From Lineus longissimus (Eukaryota; Nemertea; Pilidiophora; Heteronemertea; Lineidae): 64,000 nt of DNA. Shown in pieces: positions 23,105 through 36,000 of the stretch. Position numbers and translations under genes: made by a program. How positions within the stretch are numbered: the first letter of the stretch is position 1; each line of letters begins with the position of its first letter. Below the pieces are notes generated by a model. The model had not been told where the DNA came from. It made no database searches and saw only the letters and a list, made by a program, of their open reading frames with translations. The stretch lies in NCBI RefSeq assembly GCF_910592395.1, contig NC_088318.1, positions 4,340,001-4,404,000 on the forward strand, written 5' to 3'.

Positions 23105-23222
23105 GTCTACAACACGTGGTATTCCGAGGCGGTCACCCATCCACGTACTAACCACGCTCGACGTTGCTTAACTTCGGTGATCGGACGAGAACCGGTGTAT
23201 TCAACGTGATATGGTCGTAGAC
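23105..23222 (-). rRNA. 5S rRNA, copy 3 (proximal terminator mutated)
   Basis: Full-length gene with intact box C and terminal helix. It has AACGTCGAG in place of AACATCGAG, shared with copy 4. The T4 that follows the other copies is TTCT here (23101-23104), so termination would have to use the T6 run at 23093-23098 and leave a transcript a few bases longer. Confidence 0.95.
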
Positions 23223-23911
23223 ACTTGAGGCAGACCTTTTGGGCTACTTATAACAGTAGGCCTGTGACGTAATTGCATTTTCGACAGTACACCTGTGACA
23301 GTATATTTTCCAGCCGTTTTAACAGTAGTGGGCCTACTGTAACACTGGTTACCAAAAATGTTACCTTTTTTACCTTATAACTTCAAGATTTTTGGGAGGG
23401 TACAATCCCAACCTGATCACCTCTGGCTTGCGAGACCTATGCGACTGTGGAATTATCGTGACATTTTTTCCCCACCCCTTCCTAGAGACTACTGTTCAGT
23501 GACCATACACCCGAAATGCGTGGTCTGAGACAATTGTGCTTGGTGCGCGGTTGGTGCCGATCGTCTTGGTTACTCGCGTGTGTGCGCGTCTGTCGGGGGG
23601 GGGGGGGGGACTATTACTAGTTGATCACTTTGAGGTTGGGTGGATCGGTCTTTCTTTGGGATGAACTACCCTGCCGTTGGCAGAGCTATAAAAAAAATGT
23701 GTATAGACTCATTAGAGTGTTCCTCTCCACGGAAATGGAGGCCAGGCCATGCCAATTGCGGATTCTCGAGAAAAATTCTGAAGGTGAAATATAAAAAAAG
23801 AACACGCTAACGTTATCTTACTTTGACCTTTGACCTTTGGTCAGTTCTATAGCCGTCCCAACCGTGTAGTGATATTGGAAGAATAATGAAAAAAATACGA
23901 AAAAACCAAAA

Positions 23912-24029
23912 GTCTACAACACGTGGTATTCCGAGGCGGTCACCCATCCACGTACTAAAAACGCTCGACGTTGCTTAACTTCGGTGATCGGACGAGAACC
24001 GGTGTATTCAACGTGATATGGTCGTAGAC
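23912..24029 (-). rRNA. 5S rRNA, copy 4 (probable pseudogene)
   Basis: Otherwise full-length, but GG in the box C segment is TT (plus strand 23957-23961 reads AAAAA). On the RNA strand this gives TTTTT inside the gene, a Pol III stop signal, alters the box C promoter, and breaks two pairs of the GCGUGG/CCACG helix. Effective 5S RNA from this copy is unlikely. Confidence 0.93.
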
Positions 24030-24199
24030 ACTTGAGGCAGACCTTTTGGGCTACTTATAACAGTAGGCCTGTGACGTAATTACATTTTCGACAGTACACC
24101 TGTGACAGTATATTTTCCAGCCGTTTTAACGGTAGTGGGCCTACTGTAACACTGGTTACCAAAAATGTTACCTTTATTCCTTATAACTTCAAGATTAAC

Positions 24200-27050
24200 A
24201 AGGATGGTGAAAAACAATTTTCATACACATCTACATCTACTCATCACCTCAAGAAAGTCAACTGACGACTATTTCAATCTTTTATATAAAAATAGGCTGT
24301 CGTGGCGGCTTTTTTTTGGAAGTTTTTCCCCTCGAAATGTTACCTTGCGAACATGTGCAATCTCACAGGAACCAGTCGATGTCAACGTCCTGTTGAGCTA
24401 TAAATAGCATGCGGGGCCTGCTCACCGCGTAAGTGCACAGAAGAAACTGTGAAGGGGTAGCTCTAAAGATTATTCGAGAAAAATACTATCCTCGGCTGAT
24501 GAGACATTGGCGCAAACAGCATGGGATCGTACATGAAATCACGTCACAGCCACACCCAAGATGGACATGTAGCAGCTACACCGCGCGGACATAGTGAGAC
24601 TGTACTGACACTGTCAGACACCAAAGAAGGCGCACACCCCGACACACACCTCTCTGTCTTTCACACTCCGCGGCGTGCTGAAAAAAGAATTATGTGACGT
24701 CATTGGTGTTTTTCACGCTGCAACGCACAACGGCGTCAACGACGTCGCGCAGTAACGTCAGTGAACTGCTTGGATACACATACTGATATTTTTCGGCCGA
24801 AATTTTTTAATTTTGTAACAAAAAAACTTGAAAATGAGAGAAATTAGTGCATCAATTGCATAATCGGTGTTACTAATATACTCGAGAGAGTCCATAAGAT
24901 GAAGCCACACAAGATAAAAGGTAAGATTTTTCTCTTCAAGTGTCTTTATGACCAGGGAAAGTGTGAATATGCTTGATGTCCAATTTCTGCAATACATGAG
25001 CAAGCCTATAATCAGTTTATCACACCCTCGTCACTCCGTACAGCGGATCGAAGTACCGATAGCTTCGCCAGTGTGGTAGGAAAATATGTCCTAGGATAGA
25101 GTGTTCCAAAAGGAACAAAGCATTTAATTCAGCACTTTTATTAGTTTTGAATTGAATAAGTCAAAGTCGTCGTTTGGTATAGAAACGCCTCAATCCGTTG
25201 TTCAGCTGATTGTCCGAAGGTCTTTTCATTTGATCAGCTGGTTGTGCCGTCTTTCCATTGTCCAGCCGGTTGTGACATGGTCTTTCCGTTGTTCAGTTGG
25301 TTTTATTCATAATCATGGCTTGGTGAAGCAATACACTACAACTAAAGACGGCGTATGTCACGGACATTTGCTAAGAACAACCATCGAAATTTCAGAGGCT
25401 GCTGAGACGAAAGTCCTACTCTGAGCAATGTAACTGTGTAACACTATGAGCTAGTGTCCTCCCGGAAAGTTCTCCAACCCTATTGTTCCATGACGAATTT
25501 AGCAGTATGGCTAGAGAAACCCACCCGGTAGATATAAAGCGTAAAATAAGCTTTGCTTCACGGACTATTTGCCCAACACCAAAGGCTAATGTTGAAACGT
25601 CGACAGTAACGAAATATAAACATTGAAAAAAGGCAACGTTTTGGTTCCATTTCTTGCGGATTAAAGGGATTATCTGTTGTTTTCATGCCATCTTTTTGAT
25701 AATACCTGCTTTGTGTCGTCGGCCAGCGCCTTAATCCAGGCGAATATTGACAGCGACTTAACCTTAAAGAATGATCCAAGTCAGAAAAAGGACTAATTTA
25801 TTTTTTTATGATTAGACATAACATGCGGCAAAGTTCAGCGAGGAGTTTGCGAAAGAGAATGCTTTCATGATTGTTGAATCACTCTTATCGAAATATTGAA
25901 AACAAAATATTTGGGACACTTCAAAATGTTTCTTACTTTTTCTTGTCAGTGCATAACACGAACGTGAAATCAATTCAGGCAATATTTTGAAAGAATTTTA
26001 AATATGCCAGCAAACTGCTGGACGTTTTAGAATTCATATGGATTTGAATATGATCAGATTTGTCGCATACACACGGCTTCTTGAGTTAATCTGATGGATA
26101 TCCCAAGGGACTATTCAATTAGACACCAGATCTTATGAATGAAAATCATGCAGGGAGTCTTTATCACGAATAGTTTGGCGGACATAATCGGATGACAGTG
26201 TTTAAGGCGGTTTCTATGACAGGCAAGGATTAGGTTTGGCAGATGAAAATAAATTGTCTATAACTAGCATGTGGTGTGGAATGCCAAGACGTGTCGATTC
26301 AAAATTAAGAACTATCATGGTCAAATTTTAAAGGAGAAATGCTGTTGTTCTTTTGGAGATATATTATTCGCAAAGGTTTGAATTTGATGTATGAGTCTCT
26401 CAGCACAATTTTAAACACAAAATACGACTCCGTGGTTGTAACTCGAGGAAACTTTCCGACACTGAAGGTGGCTGTCACGGTCAGATTTTGAAGCAAAGGA
26501 AATATCGCCTGGTAGTCAAACGTTGAAGGAACATAATTTCATGGTCGTTACACTGTGTAGGATTATTTTTTGTCATGATCAAACTTGAGGAAACATTTCG
26601 TCACGGTTAAACTTTGAGCAAAAAAACCAACTGTCCATTATGGTGCAGCTTCTCAATCTAAAAAGCACTTTGATAACAGGGCCACTTAGCAAGCAGTGAG
26701 CACTTATGTTCTGCCTCTTTCGCCCAGTATTTGTCGAGAATGGATTACCTTCCGGCCTTTTTCGCTCAGGCTATGACAAGAATGGATTTACCACGAGGCT
26801 GTTTGGTTCTACCTCTGTAATCTAGAACGAAGCAACTTTAGACATCTTCTGCACGTTTCTGTGATCAAAACGGATTACCTATCGGCCGCGTATTCCGACA
26901 GCACAGCCTCGATCCGTTATCAAAAATGAGGTACTGACTGGCCTGTTGGGCTTTTTGTCACAGCCTCTCTGATCGGGTGATTGTATGGAGACACTGTTGA
27001 ACTAACTTAGGTGATCGGGTACTCATCTTTTGGATGCCTTGACCAGCCTC
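24200..27050. other. Intergenic, nothing recognised apart from a CRE site
   Basis: About 2.85 kb without a supportable exon. One TGACGTCA octamer at 24695-24702 lies in a CG-rich patch with other ACGTC motifs. The region directly before 27055 is the likely 5' flank of RGS22. Confidence 0.4.
24695..24702. promoter_or_regulatory. CRE-type TGACGTCA
   Basis: Perfect palindromic CRE octamer in a patch with further GACGTC and ACGTCA motifs up to 24762. Possible promoter or enhancer; target unknown. Confidence 0.3.
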
Positions 27051-27054
27051 ACGA

Positions 27055-30000
27055 ATGGATTACCTACAAGCTAAAGCCTGGTCTTACGCGGGCCTGTCGA
27101 CGATTCCGTCCTACGCTTATGATAATGACTGGGCGGAATCCGTCTCTGATTGTGTTTCAGATGCTACCCTGTCCGACGGGGAGTTTGCCTCTCTGCTCAG
27201 GGACAAGACCTTCGTGGATTATCTCAACGTCTTCCTCAGCCTTCCGGTAAGTGCCCGAGGACTTTTTTGTCCTTACAGCTCAACCCTCGTTGTCTCTGCA
27301 GTCGAAGCGTACAGCTATTTCCTCGGAGTATATCCTTTGCGGAATTTTAAAAAACACGTATTGTCGGTTCTTGCCATGACATGTTTGACTTGATTGGATG
27401 TAACTAACATGATAATATTTCTTGGCTGAAGTGAGAGCCAAACGTTGAGATAAAAAAGATCCATGTCAAACAACAGAAAAACGGAGTTGGAAGGTCGCAA
27501 CATGATAGGATTCTACATGATGTTGAGACTCTGTCGCAACCACACCAAAGCGGACAAGGCTAAAACACCGTGTGACATTGTCAGACGAAATGAAGAAGTT
27601 ACTGCAGAAGAGTCCGCGATATACATGTATGTAGACAGGAATTCAATGTACTGCATGCATGGAAGTTGCCAAGACTATTTTGATATCAATCTTTCATCCC
27701 TTTTCAGATATTCTCCCAGCGGATTCTGTACAAGTTCTCTGAGAATGATTTCGAATTCGACCCACCGCTCCGGCGGACAGGGACATTGGTAAGTTTTATA
27801 AACACCTCAGCAAAAGTAAGTTCCCCCTAAATGATTGGTGATATCGCTAACACTAGAATACATCCGACATGTAGGGCCCTGGCCATGCCGCGTGTGTTGT
27901 CACACGGTCTATCCGGCATCATCCGTGTCAGTCCCGTAGCACAGGATCCAATCCTAGTGTCCCATCCACGCAAGTTATGTAATCACATGATACATGTCCC
28001 AGGTATTTTTCCTTTTCTGCCATGGTAACTCCCTTTAATATATACCATATTTAGTGAACTGCGACCAAATGATATAATGCCACCACTCCTCAATCCTTTT
28101 TTTGCAGCGCCTCGACCGCAGACGGCTGATCCAGTGGTTACTCACAGAGCGCATCCCGCTCTTCCTCAAGACGGACCTCTACCTGGAATACACCATCTGC
28201 CACGAGCTGTTGCAGACAGAACTTAAGATCAGGCCAAGTTCACACAATGCCAACTATGGTATGTTTCTTTTTAGCTCACATTTTGCTAACTTCAGCTCAC
28301 ACCACGCCAAGTATCGTAACTATCTTTTCAGTTCACATCATGCCAACTATTAACTATCTTAATTTTCAGCTCACATCACGCAAACTACGGTAATTATCTT
28401 TTCACTGAGCTCACATCACGCCAACTATAAACTATATTTTCAGCTCACATCAGGCCAACTATAAACTATCTTAATTTTCAGCTCACATCATGCCAGCTAT
28501 GGTAACTGTCTTTTTGGCTCACATCATGCATGGAACCTTTTTGTTCACACATATCACACAATTTTGCTGGTAGTGGCTTCCAGAGAATAAATTGAATAGG
28601 TTCAAAAAGTACTTGGTTCCGATCCGCTGAAACTTATGTGAGTACGTACTCCCATTTCTGACTGTTACTCCTCATTGTTTAGCGATAGCTACACAGGCAA
28701 AAGTGTCCAAGCATAGATCATTGATGGCCCCATGGATCTATGACGAGCGTCCATGATCAGCAGTGTCCTATTCCCTCATAGCTTTTTTAAACATGCCCTT
28801 TTTACTCCAGACGAAGACCGTATCAAGCGCGATTCGACCTTCTTGCGACAGATGATCGGCCACGTGTCAGGCATGCGAAGATTCCGAATGTTCCTTGATG
28901 GCAGTGCCGGTCAGAAGGTACTACAGTTTTGGTTGGATGCGGAACACTTCTGGAAAATCCCGGCGAGGAGTGAGGACAGGCGTCGAACATTGTTCAGAGA
29001 CATACAGGCGAAGTATTTTAGAAATGGCGGCGTATTGGAGTTACCGGATAACGAGAAATGGCGGACATTCACAGGTTAGTCATCTTCACCCATCAAGATA
29101 ACATTCACGGGGACCATTTCCCCAATGAGCACATCAGAATTATGTAAATTGTAACCCTCGGAGCTTCAATATGAGGTAGTGGTCCTTCTGATTCATAGCT
29201 TTTTGCAAGATGTCTTCAGCAAAGGTGCTGCACCCATCACCAAATCGATGACTTTAACGCGACAATTATAATCGACCCGAAACTGATGTAGTTTGATCTG
29301 AACAGTAGCTGCGGCATGGGTACATGAGATCGGCAAGAAATGAAATTGATTTTTTTGTACTTCAGAGGGAATCACATTCGAGGAGATCGCCTCAAGTGGC
29401 TCTTCGCATGACCTACTTGGAAATCATGAGGTCCACCAATCCAGATCGGGAGCATCTATTTACGGCAGCAAAGAACTGAGTGCAAGAAGCGTTTTTCATC
29501 GCATGCAGAATCTCATGCTGGACATGATAAAATCATATTGGTTACCAAAATACATCATCCATTGCCGCCGCGAGGCGAGAAATGGCGAGCTTGACCTTTC
29601 AAAATACCCGGATGTGGATAAACTTGACCTTTTGAAAATTGAAGATCCTGACGTTCGGGAAATTCTAGAAAGTCTTGAAAAGAAGCACGAAAAGACTGTA
29701 AACATCATAACCCAGGAAGACTTGTCAAGAGAAAAATCTAAGATGGTTAAAATGAAAGCTATGTTCCCGCACTTTAGAGACAACCGACTGTCCAAATGCG
29801 ATATCTTCCAAACGGACGTCGTCGAGGAGACGAACTCTGAGCAAACGTTTGCGTTTTCTTGCAATACCTCGGAATCGGAATCGGAATCCACGAGTGGCGA
29901 ATCCGAGTCCGAAGCTATAGACTCCCTGGATTCATGGTTGTATAAGTCACAAAAATCGACCCCAGTTGGTAGCACCGCGGGGCGATTTGTCAAGGGGCAA

Positions 30001-33000
30001 CGAGGAAAGGGCGGAGGAGTTGAAAACCAGAGGTTGACTCACGGTAGGTTGAAGTCGGTAGTGCGCCACTTCATAAAGAACACGAATGCCCCAGGCAGTG
30101 ACGCACTCCCGTTATTTCCCATTGGAAGTTGGCATCTGTCGATACCGTGTCACTGCTATCTCAATCTATTGCTCAACAAGGACAGGAGATGAAGAAGAGT
30201 CGTAAAGAACCTAGGCTAATTATCCTGTATACCATCAGCCAAACCATGGCCATTACGCAGCCATCCAATACTGATGGAAGCGTTGTGTCAACTGCATCTT
30301 AGAATTCTGCCGCAGTCTTGATGCAATGTCGTGGTTCTTGATTCGAAATCGACACAAATTAACGTTTTCAGTGAGTCTTCTTCCTCTGACCCGATCTCGA
30401 TCAGGTACAACGACAAGTAAATCGTTCATAGGTACAGTACTGTGTGGCGTGAGTCCAACACCTGAACGCCCGTGTAGTGATACGCGACGAAAAGACTAAT
30501 GTGGAGATTGGCCTTTACATCACACTACACGGCATAGTACCAAACCTGTTCTAACCCCGCTTCCTCTCTATTTTTCCCGAACAGTAAGACGCCAGTCAGG
30601 CTCAGGCCAAGCGGCGACTGCACCTACCCGCCGGACAGGGCTGAAGAAGCAACCAGCCTCATCTCCAGTCCAGTCCGCGGGCTCAAGTAGCCCCGTGGGG
30701 GGAAAATCCTCGCCTACTTCTTTGAAAATGGAAAGCAAGGCCAAGACGGCTACATTGACGAAAGTGAACTTAAACATGCACACGTAAGTCGTAAGGCGCT
30801 TGCCTATGGCATATGGTGTTATTTCGTGCCGCGTTGCGGGTGTGGAAGTCAAAATTGTACCCCTGGAAAAGTGCCCAGCCCTATTACACTCTCACTGACG
30901 GATTAAGGTATGCATGTATGGTTCTGTAGAGCCCTTGACCGTCAAGAGCTCAGAGATTAAGGCGCGTAAGAGAATATCTTGTCTGTGACGTCCAAGGCAG
31001 ACAGCGTTCGCAGAGATGATTCGGCCGGCTTATTTTATGGTCGCAATTGGCCGAAATCAGTTACAAGTTATATAAGAAAATGTATAACTTTACTTCACTT
31101 TTTCAGATAACATGTGATTTTAATTATTTAATGCAAAATTTGAGACTTCAAAACATCTTTGTGTTCGGTTGTTTTCTGATCTTATCGTTATTTGTTTCAG
31201 GTTGCATGGTCATCGTCCGCACTCGCCTGAACTCAGACAGAGAAGGGAATTAGAAATTGAAGCAAAAATGTCCAAACAGAAAGTGTCCAATTGGCTCAAG
31301 AAATCATCAGATCAATCGCTGAGATCAGCGAAGACGAAAAGGTCATCACCCCTCACTCCGGTGCTGCTAAATTCCGGAACTTCGGTTCACGCAAAAACGA
31401 CGGCGAAATCACAACATAGACACCTGGCATCATTCCCAAAACACGAGCCTCACAAAACTGCTATCAGGGGGATGTTGCAAAGTAAACTAGCAACGTGTCA
31501 GAACAGACATCACGCAGACTCGGACGGTCCAATCAACCTGGACACTTATTATCTTGGTGTCGTCTGCTTCAGAAGGAACAATAACATCTCTGTGGCCGCC
31601 ATTGCTGCTGACAGACTCGCAGGTCATCCATTTGAACGGTTCTTGCGGACGCGACAGCAGGTAGCACTCCTGAATTATCTACACTTCTGGCAAGATGCTC
31701 AGATGTTTTTGACAACAAGAGCGACTGACTTGGATAACCTGGGAGAGTTTCTCAAACTTCGAAGGGCGAAGACACTTCTTTTGAAGTATCTTCACCCCTG
31801 TGGCGAAAATCGAATCGACATCGGGACAACATTGACATCGAGGTTGACTCAGTTGCTGCCTGTGGACGAAGGTGATGATATTTTGCGCCACGCCCAAGAC
31901 GTTGCATGTCAGGTAAGGATGCAAACGGACTCCTAAAAGTCCGTGGAAAAACATATTGTGGAAGCTGACCTGCTTGTAAGATTCAAAGAATATGGGAGTA
32001 TACCTCCTTGCACGATATAAACACTCTGGAAAGTGGAAGCTGACACCTATGTTTGATATCAAGGACGCGTAGCCAATTACCAGAATTGGACCGGGCTCCT
32101 TGCACGGTACGAGACTCTGGTCAACACTCACCAATATCATGCCGATCTACGTCGCTAAGGTGCGTCGGTATCCCTCCTCCTCAGAGACATTAGGATTGTC
32201 GCACCGTTGATAAATCGGCATGGCCTGTATTGAAAGTTGTTCAGTTCGTTACTTGTGTCCTACTTTAAACTGTCAAGTCTCGGCATCCTTTCTTCTCGTA
32301 GACGGAAGATAGAAGGCATGTAACGGAGATATCTTCATGGGGCAAACGTAGTTGATACAATTTTAGGCTTTATGGGTTTTCAGTTATTGAGGAACCAGTT
32401 GCGAACCTTCGTCATCGCCGACAGGGAATCATTCCTGGAAGCACAGACACTTAAAAAAGACAAGAAGAGTGCAACGCCCGCTACCCCAAGGACAAGCGCG
32501 GAAGACGACACGTCCGCGTTGGACATCGACAAGGCGCTCAGGAACACCGTGAAACAGAGCCATCAGATCGAGAGGCCCCGCAGTAGAATGCAAGAAGACC
32601 ATGCCGGGCTGTATGAGGAGAGGATGTTCTGGGCGCTTCAACTTGCCCAGCACGTGTCACATCTTCGTAAGTCCATGCATAAGCAATTGATGAAATAAGA
32701 AGTGTGTGATGCCATAATCACGTCTTTCAGGCGTCCGCGGGGAGGGGTGCTATGTAAATCGCCCCTTTGTTTTTTTAAATAGATTGGCATTTCGAACAAA
32801 TTTAAACCAGACGTTTTGTAATTCCGTTGGGCTTCATCCTTTTACTTTTACATGTACCCTCAATATTTGGCTCAACTCAATTTCCTTCATTCACCCCAGT
32901 TGATTGCCGTTTGTCTTTCTATCATCTGGCGGATCATTCCTCTCTAGTCGACAGTTGCGGTGCATTTCCATCATCGTTTCATTGACCTACTTCCTCTTGC

Positions 33001-36000
33001 GTAGGTAGTTGAGGTGCATTTCCATCATCGTTTCATTGACCTACTTCCTCTTGCGTAGGTAGTTGAGGTGCATTTCCATCATCGTTTCATTGACCTACTT
33101 CCTCTTGCGTAGGCAGTTGAGGTGCATTTCCATCATCGTTTCATTGACCTACTTCCTCTTGCGTAGGCAGTTGAGGTGCATTTCCATCATCGTTTCATTG
33201 ACCTACTTCCTCTTGCGTAGGCAGTTGAGGTGCATTTCCATCATCGTTTCATTGACCTACTTCCTCTTGCGTAGGCAGTTGCGGTGCATTTCCATCATCG
33301 TTTCATTGACCTACTTCCTCTTGCGTAGGCAGTTGAGGTGCATTTCCATCATCGTTTTTTTCAGATGAACACGAGTTGAGTCTCGGAGGGATGATGGAAG
33401 CCTTCAGCGAAGATGATGACTATGGAAGCCTGAAGGTGGCAAAACAAGAGATTGTAAGAAATAGTAAGTAGCGTCAATGTAAGCGCAACCTGGTGGGATG
33501 TTTTCGCGTCCCGATGGTCACTAAAGGCGATCAGTTGCATTAGTGGTTTCATAACCAGCAGGTCGTGGATCGACTCTAAGAGTCACTGCTCTCTTTTGTC
33601 TCCGAGTCGTTGTCTGCCTGAGCAAGACAAGCCATCTCCAAAACTGTTTTTGATTTGTCAGAGACTTAACCAAGGTTCAAGAAGACAGCAGCAAGCGATG
33701 GACTCCTCCCGTGTGACGTCATGTCACGTCATTATTTCCGTCATGTCGCTAGACCCCCCCCCATCCTGTATGTCGGTCATATGACATTCAGTCATGCTGA
33801 ACGAAGTAAATGGGCAGGATATAATTCAACAGAAGCGACTTTGATATCAAGCTTTCCGATTCCAAGTACAATGCATATAATTTAAAGTATTCTGATTTCA
33901 CGGACACTGATCTTTGCTGATGTTATCATTCCCATTCTCTTTAGAAACCCTCAGGGACTACATCTTTCCGCCGAAGATTGACATTGAGAAGATCAAGGTT
34001 TCCAGGCGGGAGATCAAAACTCCGGAGAAGTTGGTGAAGAAGAGGCCCTCAGAATTCGCATCAAACGATCCGTTGTACGCTCGATATCCATTCCTTAAAC
34101 CCATCAAGAGAAATGGCGTCGTCATTGAGCGACCGCCTGAGAAACCGGGGTAGGTGGTATAAGCAGGGCTCCACCTCGCAAAATCACAAAATTCGCTAAG
34201 AAATAACCGAGCAACACTCGCTTAAAAATGGTTGTCAAAAGTAAACTTTGCACGGTATCTCGATGGAAGCCGAAACAGGTGCTGTCGGGCTTGTGAAATT
34301 AACTGGAAGAGGCATGGTGGTGGGATTGGTAGAGTTCGACCGAGTCGGACCTGGTGTCTCCCTCCGCAACCCAGTCTCTCCTCTTTTCAGCCGGTTCCAG
34401 CGAGAGAGGGTTATGATATGATACCCGATCTTGTTCTCTGATGATCGAGGAATGCACAAGGTCATTTTTTGTCACATGAGTTGTGAACTTTATATGATAA
34501 TATACTATAATATGATCACTGTAGTTTCTTTAGGTTTCTTCGCGAAACGTCCAACAGAGGAAGGGAATACAATTCTGATCACGTTTTTGATGGCCGTGGA
34601 AGAGGGAACGTCGTTTATTTTTCCATGATTGAATTGAGCACTTTCTTAAACCTTTCCTTCCACTTGAGTGCTTTGTCTTGTTCGGTGTCGTTGACGACGA
34701 TACGAACTGACGATGTTACTTACTGTACCCTATTATTTTTACTTTAGTTACTTATTGTAGCTTAAATACTGTTTACCGCTTAACTTATTGACTGATACAA
34801 TCTTGGCTATTTCAGGACATTTTTGGAACTTCTCCGCGAGCCGGCCCATGTTGAGTTTTTCAAGCGATTCCTCCAGAGAGAGGGCAATGATGTACCCGTC
34901 ACCTTCTGGATGGCCGTGGATTCTATGAGGAAGTCCAGCGGCAAAGACAGACAGATGAAAGTGCAGGAAATATTAAAACACTTTTTCAGTAAGACGGCTG
35001 GATTTGGTAAGTAGGATTCGATGTCAACTGATTCTTTCGAATTTTTCTTTAATACGCTTTCCTAAATCAGGTCATATCGTCCGATATGCAAATTTTTATC
35101 TGTTGTTGAGTCTTATTGATTTTTTGAGTAAATTTTGTGCTGGCCCTTTGTGCTGCCTTGTGCGGATCCCAATTTTCCGCCTCCCAGATATGTTATTATC
35201 CGGTATGTCGATTGAAAAAACCTTCATAATTACAGTTATCTTCATATTCAGGGGCAGCTCTTTGCTGCGACGCCGAGATCATTCAGGAAATCCCGAAGAT
35301 GAATAAAGTCAACCCCTCCATGTTGATATCGGCCCAGGTTTGCGTGTCAAAGAGTCTTGAGACTCGTTGGTAAGAGATGTCCACCAAAATGAAAGCATTC
35401 TCGTACTCAGTTATTTAGCCTGAAGATGTCACTAGATGACCGTCCCAGTTGAGTTTTAAACGCGAGTCGAAGTCGGAGAAAGTTCATCTTGTACCCGTAG
35501 CCCAACTCTACCGCGTCCTATGTGCTTCGCCATCGCAAGCAATACTGCATTTTGTTAATTCTGGTGACGATGAGCGGTGTTTTGTGCGACAAGTAATACC
35601 CTATTCAAAAACACCTCAAAGAAAGAAATGAGTTGTCTCACCAAAACCTCTGTGGTCAAAACGAGGCTAATATGATAATTCATTATGAACATCAAACATT
35701 GTAACGAAGGTGTTTCAGAAATACATGTACTATTAGCTTACTTCGGTATGTACTAAATTTCAGGGGGCCATTATATGCTGAGACATTTCCTACGGAACAA
35801 CCAGTGAAGGAGGTGCTTGACCCGACGGTTGAACACACCGCGGATGGACGTCGCAAATGGACCAAGGAAAATACGGTGAATGAATTTTGGAAGTGACTAT
35901 TTGGCAAGCCCGGCTTACCAAACAGCGACTTTTTCTTGTCCTGAATGGAGAGCTCTCCGATTGGCTAATGTGTTGTAAAGTCTCCAGCTCGCCAAACAGG

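Larger units (their letters stand above)
20250..24196 (-). repeat. Tandem 5S rDNA cluster with TE-laden spacers
   Basis: Four 5S genes in the same orientation lie in units of 1127, 1128 and 807 bp. The spacer has fixed blocks: a poly-G tract, a GAGGTTGGGTGGATCGG block and TTTGACCTTTGAC motifs just beyond the 5S 3' end. The 320-bp difference in length is a SINE present in spacers 1-2 and 2-3 and absent between genes 3 and 4. The poly-G tract is 13, 14 and 15 bases long in successive units. The left-most spacer (20250-20850) instead carries a unique stretch of about 310 bp (20371-20680). Similarity ends abruptly near 24196. Confidence 0.92.

Noticed and set aside
29496-29993. 165-codon minus-strand frame opposite RGS22 exon 5
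   Set aside because: The plus strand is phased with both neighbouring RGS22 exons; the minus frame has no splice or domain support.
32952-33356. CRISPR array
   Set aside because: Units are head to tail without unique spacers, in a eukaryotic intron. The same holds for the arrays at 13.5, 16.7 and 53.1 kb.
33063-33368. 101-codon frame with RRQLRCISIIVSLTYFLL repeats
   Set aside because: It lies in the 54-bp minisatellite inside RGS22 intron 8. The phase-matched exons on both sides leave no room for it as an exon.
35252-35337. Shorter RGS22 exon 12 ending at CAG before GTTTGC
   Set aside because: It leads to a TGA in exon 13. The donor at 35370 (GTAAGAG) has a better consensus and restores the frame.
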